Below are positions 53,896 through 59,579 of a stretch of 59,579 bases of DNA, piece after piece (the stretch's first letter is position 1; every line of letters starts with the position of its first letter). Source of the DNA: an uncultured Rikenella sp. (GTDB lineage: Bacteria > Bacteroidota > Bacteroidia > Bacteroidales > Rikenellaceae); NCBI GenBank assembly GCA_910577885.1, contig CAJTNK010000003.1, positions 1 to 59,579 on the forward strand, written 5' to 3'. Made by a program: the position numbers and the translations under genes. Under the pieces are notes generated by a model. The model made no database searches and was not told where the DNA came from. It saw only the letters and a list, made by a program, of their open reading frames with translations.

Positions 53896-53968
53896 TCCTC
53901 GACAAGGACTTGAACCTTGGACCCCCTGATTAACAGTCAGGTGCTCTAACCAACTGAGCTATCGAGGA
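53896..53968 (-). tRNA. tRNA-Asn (GTT)
   Basis: A 73-nt cloverleaf on the minus strand: acceptor TCCTCGA/TCGAGGA, D arm with AGCTCAGTTGGTTAGAGC, anticodon arm CTGACTGTTAATCAG with anticodon GTT, and T arm with GGTTCAAGTCC. The CCA end is not encoded. A terminator follows. Confidence 0.97.
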
Positions 53969-54150
53969 ATATTTCATCGCCGCCCGAACCCTCACCGGCA
54001 GCGGTGATCTCCGTTCGACGATGCAAAAGTAATCAAATTTCTTTTCCTGCAAAAAAAATCGGACAAAAAAGTTGAAAAAATTTACCGCCGGTCTCGAAAA
54101 ATCCGCCCCAACCCCCTCTCAGGCAGTCCCGCCCCCTCTCTCGTGTATTG

Positions 54151-55191
54151 TTACTCCTCCTCTCCCCCTCTGCTGCGGTCGTAGATGAAGGGCGGCACGG
54201 TGGCGGTCGCATCCCAGTCGCCCCACTGCTCCTCGATCCGGTCGAGCAAGCGTGCCACCCCTTCGGGAGTGGGTTCGGTGACGAGCTGCGCCCGGGTCTC
54301 GCGAAACGAGGGCAGCCCCTTGAAATAGCTGCTCAAGTGCCGCCGGAGCTCCAAGACCCCTGTCCGTTCGCCTTTGAGCTCCACGGACTTGGCCAAGTGG
54401 TCGCGCGCCAAGGCCACTCGCTCGAGGACCGTCGGCTGGGGCAGCTCCTCGCCCGTGGCGAGGTAGTGGCGCACCTCGCGGAAGATCCAAGGCCGACCGA
54501 ACGTCGCCCGACCGATCATCAGCCCGTCCACCCCGTACCGGTCGCGCATCCGAGCCGCTTTCGGCCCCGAGTCGATGTCCCCGTTGCCGATGATCGGAAT
54601 CCGAATCGCCGGGTTGTTCTTCACCGCTCCGATCAGCGTCCAGTCGGCTTCGCCGCGGTACAACTGCGCGCGGGTGCGTCCGTGAATCGTGAGGGCCTCG
54701 ATGCCGACATCCTGCAACCGCAGGGCGATCTCTTCGATGTTTTTCGAGTCGTCGTCCCACCCGAGCCGGGTTTTGACCGTCACCGGCAACCGCACCGCCT
54801 GTACGATGCGTCGGGTCATCTCGACCATCTTGGGCACGTCGCGCATCATCCCCGAACCGGCTCCCCGACCGGCGATCTTCTTGACCGGGCACCCGAAGTT
54901 GATATCGATCACTTCGGGTGCAGCGGCTTCGGCCATCCGCGCCGCCTCGACCATCGGTTCGATCTCATTGCCGTAGATCTGGATGCCGATGGGCCGTTCG
55001 GCGTCGACGATGGCCAGTTTGGCCAACGACTTCCGCGCGTCGCGTATCAACCCGTCGGCCGAGATGAACTCGGTGTACATCATGTCGGCACCGAACCGTT
55101 TGCAGATGTAGCGAAACGAGGGGTCGGTGACGTCCTCCATCGGCGCCAGAAAGAGCGGCATCTCGCCCAGGTCCAAGTCTCTGATCTTCAT
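54151..55191 (-). CDS. dusB: tRNA-dihydrouridine synthase B
   Basis: This 346-residue TIM-barrel flavoenzyme reduces specific uridines in tRNA D-loops. It begins with IRDLDLGEMPLFLAPMEDVT and has the active-site strand DINFGCPVKKIAGRGAGSGM (catalytic Cys). It continues VKTRLGWDD, ALTIHGRTRAQLYRGEADW and PIIGNGDIDSGPKAARM, ending in a helical domain. ATG 55191 was preferred to the upstream start at 55260, whose 23 extra residues have no match to the family. It lies just downstream of tRNA-Asn on the same strand. Confidence 0.95.
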   Translation of the reverse strand: MKIRDLDLGEMPLFLAPMEDVTDPSFRYICKRFGADMMYTEFISADGLIRDARKSLAKLAIVDAERPIGIQIYGNEIEPMVEAARMAEAAAPEVIDINFGCPVKKIAGRGAGSGMMRDVPKMVEMTRRIVQAVRLPVTVKTRLGWDDDSKNIEEIALRLQDVGIEALTIHGRTRAQLYRGEADWTLIGAVKNNPAIRIPIIGNGDIDSGPKAARMRDRYGVDGLMIGRATFGRPWIFREVRHYLATGEELPQPTVLERVALARDHLAKSVELKGERTGVLELRRHLSSYFKGLPSFRETRAQLVTEPTPEGVARLLDRIEEQWGDWDATATVPPFIYDRSRGGEEE

Positions 55192-55382
55192 GGGAAAGGA
55201 TATGAAAAAGGTATGGGGATATAAAAAACGGGGAGAAACAAGAAAGCGGGGCGACGTCACAAAACGCGCCCCGCTCGAAATCCAACTATCATATCATGAT
55301 AACCATTCGACCCGCCTGCCTCGCTCTCCCCATACCTCCGATCATCCTACAGCCGCCGGCCGCCGCACAAAATCTATCCTTA

Positions 55383-56300
55383 CTACTGCAACACCAAGTC
55401 GCTCTGTCCGACCATCTGCCCATCCACATAGACCATCACCCCGTACTGCCCCGGATAGAGGCCCTTGACATCCTCGTAGTAAATACTCATCGGCAAGTCA
55501 TCGCCCTGGTAGTCCACCGCCCGCTTGGCCGAGTACGGAATCGACTCTCCGGCGAAGGTAAACCGTCCGCCATCCGGCGACCCGAGGATTTCCGAATCCG
55601 GCATCACGATGCGGATATAAACCGTCCGTTCCCCCGGAATAGCCAGTTCATTGGCCGCCAGCACAAACTCGGTCACCAGTTTATCCACCTGTTTAGCCCG
55701 ATTATTGGCCTTGTTACGCTTGTAAGAGAGCAAGGTAACCTCCCGCGCCCTGAGCTGCGAGCCGCGTTTCACCTTGTTGTTGAGCTCCTGGTTCATCTCC
55801 TCGGCCTGTTCGGTCCGGAGACGAAGCGAGGTCATCTCGCGCTTCATCCGCACGTTTTCCCCCGCCAGCAACGTATTGAGCCGATTAAGCGAGTCGATCT
55901 GCCGCACAAAGCCCTGCATAGCCGTCCGCAACGTCCCGAGCTCACGCTCGTACTTCTTGATTTTGGAGTAGTTCCAGCTGCGCTCCTTCTTGAGCCGCGT
56001 CATCAACGAGTCGGCCACCATCCGCTGCTGCATCAGCGCGACGCTCATCGTATCGTTATCCGTCTTGAGGTCTCCCATCTCGCCCATCAACACCGAGAGG
56101 CGATTGGTCAGCGTATCCTTGTCGACCAACAATTCGGCATTCTGCGCCTTTTCAGCCTGCACCTGCCGCCAGAAAAGGAACGTAACGGCCGCCAAAATGA
56201 CCAACAGAATGATGATGGCGATCTTCAATCCTTTGGTCGAGCTGTCGCCCTCCTGCCTCGGATAGTCGTTGTAATCGTAGTCGTTTTCGTTATATTCCAT
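55383..56300 (-). CDS. membrane-anchored coiled-coil protein of unknown function
   Basis: This 305-residue protein has an acidic, Tyr-rich N-terminus (MEYNENDYDYNDYP), one membrane helix (LKIAIIILLVILAAVTFLFW, about 25-45), a long coiled coil at about 50-190 (KRGSQLRAREV at its end) and a C-terminal beta domain (RTVYIRIVMPDSEILG). Proteins with this layout are common in Bacteroidales next to housekeeping genes. No enzyme motif is seen. A cell-envelope scaffold role would be a guess. Confidence 0.75.
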   Translation of the reverse strand: MEYNENDYDYNDYPRQEGDSSTKGLKIAIIILLVILAAVTFLFWRQVQAEKAQNAELLVDKDTLTNRLSVLMGEMGDLKTDNDTMSVALMQQRMVADSLMTRLKKERSWNYSKIKKYERELGTLRTAMQGFVRQIDSLNRLNTLLAGENVRMKREMTSLRLRTEQAEEMNQELNNKVKRGSQLRAREVTLLSYKRNKANNRAKQVDKLVTEFVLAANELAIPGERTVYIRIVMPDSEILGSPDGGRFTFAGESIPYSAKRAVDYQGDDLPMSIYYEDVKGLYPGQYGVMVYVDGQMVGQSDLVLQ

Positions 56301-56414
56301 AACCCTCTGTTTTTGAATCGGAGTGTTTAGTGTTTTCAGTTAATTCCCTTCGTTGTTCCGCCGGCTGTTTTCCAGCCCCCTCTGCAAATTGCGTGCCGAC
56401 CGGCAACCCCCTCC

Positions 56415-56478
56415 CCTCGTCTCTCCAACCCCGCCTTTTCCCCTCTCCTCGTCTCTCCAACCCCGCCTTTTCCCCTCT
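56415..56478. repeat. perfect 32-bp tandem repeat (two copies), pyrimidine-rich
   Basis: Two exact 32-bp units (56415-56446 and 56447-56478) start CCTCGTCTCTCCAACCCCGC. They sit inside a 404-bp gene-free region (56301-56704) between divergent genes. The + strand there is almost pure C/T from 56360 to 56510. Nothing else was recognised except a TAACTTGC box near 56651, a weak -7 for the ROK gene. Confidence 0.8.
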
Positions 56479-56704
56479 CCCCATTCTCCTCCCCCACTCG
56501 CCACCCCGCACAGGCCGCGTAATTCGGGTGCAAGGTAGAGAAAAAATCGCACACAAAAAACTTTTTTTTCGACCCGCCTACATTTTTCACCAAAACACCC
56601 ATTGTTTTACAAATAATCGCTTATTGGGTTTATTTTTCGGGTGAATTTTCGTAACTTGCACCGATTTTCATCAACTTACAACTATTCTCAACTCATTCAT
56701 AGCT

Positions 56705-57952
56705 ATGAGCGTAAACCTCTCGACCCCGCCGTCGATCCTGGGTCCGGCCACGGACGAATCACTGAGCGTGGTGGCCTACAAGGCGATCATGCTCAAACGA
56801 CGCATCATCCTGACCCTCGCCACCGAGGGCGACTGCACGATTGCCGACTTGTCGCGCATCCTGAGCGTCAGCAACCCGACGATCACCAAACTGGTCGGCG
56901 AACTGATCCGCGAAGGCTACGTCCGCGACCTGGGCAAAATCGAAACCAGCGGCGGACGACGCCCCTGCGCCTATGGGCTGGTGTCCGAGTCGGGCTACTT
57001 CCTCGGCGTGGCCATCCAGGACGAGGCCATAGCCTTCGGGGTGATCGACCTCAACAAGAACGTCGTCAACACGACCAAAGAGGAACCCTTGGCCTACAAC
57101 ACCCAGACGCAGCTCGTCGACAACCTCGCCGAACGGATCACCCGTTTCATCGACACGCTGGGCGGCGTGAAAAACAAGATCTTCGGCCTCGGCATCACCG
57201 TCAAAGGGCGCGTCGACGCGGCTTCCGGGGTGGTCTACAACCCGATGAACATCGACGGCTACCCCTTGGCACAGGCCATCACGGAGCGGACCGGCATCGA
57301 AACGATCATCGAGAACGACACCCGGGCGATGACCTATGCCGAGTACCTGAACTGCGACAATGCCGAGGGGGTCGAAAACGCCCTCTTCATCAACGCCGGA
57401 CGAGGCACCGGCGTCGGGATCGTGGTGCGCGGCAAACTCTACTACGGCAAGTCGGGATTCTCGGGCGAATTCGGCCACATCCCGTTCTTCGACAACGAAA
57501 AAATCTGTCAGTGCGGCAAGAAAGGGTGCCTGGAGACCGAGGCTTCGGGAGCCGCGCTCGAGACGATCTTCGCCGAGCGGATGCGCGACGGCGCATCGTC
57601 GATCCTCTCGGAACGGTTCGCCGAGGGCCATCCGATCTCGATGTACGACATCATCGGCGCCACAAAAAGCGACGACGTCCTCTCGATCGACCTCCTCACG
57701 AGCATCGGCGAGAAGCTCGGACGAGGGATCAGCGTCCTGATAAACCTCTTCAACCCGGAACTGGTGGTGATCGGGGGTCCGTTGTCGGAGGTGGGCGACT
57801 ACCTGATGCTGCCGATCCGCACGGCGCTCAACAAGTACTCGCTGCGGCTGGTGACGCGCGACACCACGCTGCGGCTCTCGACGCTGGGCGAGACGGCGGG
57901 GGTACTCGGGGCGGCGCTCCTGACGCGGAACCGCATGCTGGGAATCTTATAG
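56705..57952 (+). CDS. ROK-family transcriptional regulator/sugar kinase-like protein
   Basis: This 415-residue protein has an N-terminal winged helix at about 30-85 (CTIADLSRILSVSNPTITKL, VGELIREGYVRD). The ROK fold follows: GIVVRGKLYYGKSGFSGEFG with the conserved E-x-x-GH in GEFGHIPF, then the zinc site CQCGKKGCLET, and NPELVVIGGPLSEVGDY near the end. NagC-like repressors of this family sense sugars or sugar phosphates. The likely target is sugar or cell-wall metabolism, not visible in the window. A small acidic protein gene follows after 6 bp. Confidence 0.88.
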   Translation: MSVNLSTPPSILGPATDESLSVVAYKAIMLKRRIILTLATEGDCTIADLSRILSVSNPTITKLVGELIREGYVRDLGKIETSGGRRPCAYGLVSESGYFLGVAIQDEAIAFGVIDLNKNVVNTTKEEPLAYNTQTQLVDNLAERITRFIDTLGGVKNKIFGLGITVKGRVDAASGVVYNPMNIDGYPLAQAITERTGIETIIENDTRAMTYAEYLNCDNAEGVENALFINAGRGTGVGIVVRGKLYYGKSGFSGEFGHIPFFDNEKICQCGKKGCLETEASGAALETIFAERMRDGASSILSERFAEGHPISMYDIIGATKSDDVLSIDLLTSIGEKLGRGISVLINLFNPELVVIGGPLSEVGDYLMLPIRTALNKYSLRLVTRDTTLRLSTLGETAGVLGAALLTRNRMLGIL

Positions 57953-57958
57953 AATCCA

Positions 57959-58399
57959 TTGATAACCAACAACATAACAACCGCAACCAACCCAACCGAA
58001 CTCAAAAACCTGCTCCGGGACTGGATACTCGACATCGACCGGGAGGAGACCCTTCCGCGGGAGATCATCGCGCTGAATTTCAATATCTACGAAGAGACGA
58101 TCGACATCGACCGCCCGTTAGACAACACCAATTGGGCGTACTTCATCGACCTGATCGGTTCTCCCCGGTTCGACGAGGAGGACGAGGATTGGGCCTGCGA
58201 CGACGATGACGCTTTCGAGCCCAACAAACGGATGGGACCGAAGTGGACCTACCCGAAGGAAATCGAATGGGAAGAAGTCGAGGAAGAGATCGGCAGAGTA
58301 CTCCTCGAACTCATCACGGAACTGCACGACCTGCCTCTGTTTCAGGTCGAACACATCGCTTTCGGACACAACGACGGAACCCTGACGATCATCAAATAA
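57959..58399 (+). CDS. small acidic protein of unknown function
   Basis: This 146-residue protein starts on TTG, because no ATG lies upstream in frame. It opens ITTATNPTELKNLLRDWILD and has NWAYFIDLIGSPRFDEEDED, then WACDDDDAFEPNKRM and a helical end (IGRVLLELITELHDLPLFQV). It is very acidic with no signal peptide. I do not recognise a named family; the shape resembles cytoplasmic immunity-like proteins. It is probably co-transcribed with the ROK gene. Confidence 0.6.
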   Translation: MITNNITTATNPTELKNLLRDWILDIDREETLPREIIALNFNIYEETIDIDRPLDNTNWAYFIDLIGSPRFDEEDEDWACDDDDAFEPNKRMGPKWTYPKEIEWEEVEEEIGRVLLELITELHDLPLFQVEHIAFGHNDGTLTIIK

Positions 58400-58523
58400 C
58401 CCTTCGCGCGGGACTGGAGAGAAGGTGCCGCCAGCTTTGCGGAGCAAAGCCTGCTACGTGGGTTTCTATACGGCTTTCTCGTCCGGCAGGCCAGTAAAAC
58501 GCCCGGTGGGCGCAGTTGCGGGG

Positions 58524-58616
58524 CCTCCAGGAAGAGGTGAGACCCAAAGGGGGGTTGCTGGCCTGGCGGCGAGAAAGCGTTGGCTAAGAAAACCCAGGCA
58601 AAACGCCCTGTGGGCG
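58524..58616 (+). repeat. approximately 93-bp dispersed repeat, copy 1
   Basis: Begins CCTCCAGGAAGAGGTGAGAC, passes through GGCCTGGCGGCGAGAAAGC and ends AACGCCCTGTGGGCG. It repeats with few differences at 59052-59145. It starts at the codons for a surface-domain C-terminus (LQEEVRP). Confidence 0.75.
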
Positions 58617-58656
58617 CAGTTGCGGGGTCTCCAGAAATAGAAGACGAGCGACACCG

Positions 58657-58857
58657 GCCCCGGGCTGGCGCGAAAGCGGATACCGAGGAGCCGATGTGAG
58701 TGGCACGCTATATGGCGTCGGCACCGCCGGATACAGTTGGGCTGCGACGATTACGGACGCCAATGCCTACCGCTTGGATTTCTATCACCTGGGAATTATT
58801 CCGCATAGCAGCTACTACCGTGCGAACGGCTTTCCGTTGCGTTGCCTCCAGGAATAG
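58657..58857 (+). pseudogene. C-terminal fragment of a Fib_succ_major-like surface domain, copy 1
   Basis: The open frame reads APGWRESGYRGADVSGTLYG, VGTAGYSWAATITDANAYRL, DFYHLGIIPHSSYYRANGFP, LRCLQE, TAG. The order GYR...GxxGYSW...FP(L/V)RC is the end of the Fib_succ_major/FISUMP-like domain found on Bacteroidota surface proteins. It has no start codon or promoter, so it is a fragment. A second copy follows in the same frame right after the TAG. Confidence 0.7.
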
Positions 58858-59070
58858 GGGTACCATCCGGCCCCGGGCCTCCGCGACAGCGGGTACAACA
58901 AGCATTACGGTATGTTGTGTAGCGTCGGGAATCATGGGTACAGCTGGTCATCTTCCATGGCAGGGACCAATCCCCACCATTTGAGCTTCAGCTTCGGCGG
59001 GCTTTACCCGCAGAGCAGCAATGGCCATGCGTACGGTTTTCAGTTGCGTTGCCTCCAGGAAGAGGTGAGA
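58858..59070 (+). pseudogene. C-terminal fragment of a Fib_succ_major-like surface domain, copy 2
   Basis: The frame reads GYHPAPGLRDSGYNKHYGML, CSVGNHGYSWSSSMAGTNPH, HLSFSFGGLYPQSSNGHAYG, FQLRCLQEEVRP. It is clearly related to copy 1 in its GYSW and LRCLQE motifs but diverged between them. Beyond 59070 the frame runs on through repeat copy 2 to a stop near 59355 without family likeness. Confidence 0.7.
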
Positions 59071-59145
59071 CCCAAAGGCTATTTTGCTGGCCTGGCGGCG
59101 AGAAAGCTTTGGCTGAGAAAACCCCAGCAAAACGCCCTGTGGGCG
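59052..59145 (+). repeat. approximately 93-bp dispersed repeat, copy 2
   Basis: Nearly the same as 58524-58616. Short hairpin cores of the type AAAACGCCC-tgt-GGGCG recur at 58495-58512, 58600-58616 and 59129-59145, and once inverted at 59546-59573 (read on the other strand as GGCCAGTAGAACGCCCTATG). Confidence 0.75.
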
Positions 59146-59408
59146 TGCCGAGCGGCACCGGGCCGACGCCTGCGGGAGAACGACACCCATCGTATTAGCG
59201 ATGGAGAAAGTGGCGGGCCTCCCGCGCGGGGAGGCGTCGGCCCGGGCGACCCTACGGGGCGCAGTTGTTCTGCTTACAGCCCACTTACTCGGGCGCGGTG
59301 CCGCCCGGGGTGGCGGAGGCTCGCGCGACTCTTCGAGTCGCAATTTCCTAACTGACAGACCAATTCCCATCGGCTGCCAAAAAAACTGCTCAGCCCAACG
59401 GCTGTTGG
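59146..59408. other. gene-poor repetitive stretch
   Basis: No credible gene. GC-rich sequence with short inverted motifs (for example CGGGCGGC-type blocks) and no promoter-like box. It continues the broken surface-gene region toward the right end of the window. Confidence 0.4.
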
Positions 59409-59482
59409 CCGCGCGCCTTGGCGATTCATTCTATTTCGCCAAGAGCGAAATAGTTGAATCGCTCTTAAGGCGTGGCGCGCGG
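59409..59482. repeat. 74-bp nested palindrome
   Basis: Outer arms CCGCGCGCC and GGCGCGCGG enclose middle arms GATTCA/TGAATC and inner arms CTATTTCGC/GCGAAATAG around CAAGA. The inner and outer parts are perfect, with unpaired bulges between them. It could be a mobile-element end, a recombination site or a structured RNA. Confidence 0.65.
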
Positions 59483-59579
59483 GTGAGCTATCCCTACGAG
59501 CTGGAACTGCGCTCAGGCCGCGCAGGCCGCCCTTACGCCGGGCAGGCGCGCCCATAGGGCGTTCTACTGGCCATCCGGG

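Noticed and set aside
55296..56330. 344-residue + strand frame
   Set aside because: Antisense to the coiled-coil membrane protein gene, which has a clear membrane helix and heptad pattern.

Overview
The window looks like chromosomal DNA of a GC-rich member of the Bacteroidales, most like Alistipes or another Rikenellaceae; the genus is an inference. The evidence is a set of TTTG / TAnnTTTG (-33/-7) promoters, lipoproteins with the lipobox cysteine in place, and families largely confined to Bacteroidota: a GG-leader peptide with its radical-SAM maturase, an NVEALA peptide, BF3164-like propeller lipoproteins, a DUF6922/AbiEii toxin-antitoxin pair and a Fib_succ_major-type domain. Core genes are few (tRNA-Asn, dusB, a ROK protein, an RND efflux operon). 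Most of the window is accessory DNA.

Layout. 0-1.5 kb: zinc-ribbon/CD225 and DUF2752 membrane proteins and a NUDIX fragment. 1.8-4.6 kb: a lipoprotein with a glycine linker and a JAMM-like C-terminal tip, followed by two tandem secreted paralogues that each carry their own terminator. 4.6-16.6 kb: a peptide natural-product locus. It holds a double-glycine precursor, a SPASM radical-SAM enzyme, a C39 peptidase/ABC exporter, a very short HlyD-type protein, four glycosyltransferase genes (one a GT2-GT10 fusion, one a two-domain GT32 protein) and a MacB/FtsX-type permease. 17.2-24.5 kb: two very large divergent genes, a helical protein with a nuclease-like N-terminus and a YobI-like P-loop NTPase, sharing a mirror-image promoter; this is a candidate defence pair. 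24.6-27.3 kb: an AAA ATPase (DUF4143 type) behind 33-bp repeats, and an AbiEii/DUF6922 pair. 27.5-37.2 kb: a TolC / lipoprotein MFP / RND / RND operon ending in a decayed lipoprotein gene.

37.3-44.9 kb: an NVEALA locus reading signal peptidase I paralogue, NVEALA peptide, propeller lipoprotein, broken second propeller lipoprotein, thioredoxin-like lipoprotein, O-antigen-ligase-like/TPR membrane protein and transglutaminase-like lipoprotein. Most genes are tightly spaced or overlap by ATGA. 44.9-48.6 kb: decayed DUF6922/AbiEii remnants and a type I restriction-modification pair in which hsdS is split by a G10 tract and hsdM by a frameshift. 48.85-53.74 kb: the two ends of one FtsX-type permease gene separated by about 4.2 kb that carries a second O-antigen-ligase/TPR gene, a papain-like lipoprotein and two overlapping paralogous secreted proteins. 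53.9-58.4 kb: tRNA-Asn, dusB, a coiled-coil membrane protein, a ROK-family protein and an acidic protein. 58.4 kb to the end: broken, repeated C-terminal fragments of a Fib_succ_major-like surface domain and a long nested palindrome.

The strongest candidates for something undescribed are the glycosyltransferase-rich radical-SAM peptide locus, the NVEALA locus with its own signal peptidase, the divergent giant-gene pair at 17-24.5 kb, and the two 'lipoprotein with peptidase-like tip plus tandem paralogues' modules, one of which appears to have split a permease gene.
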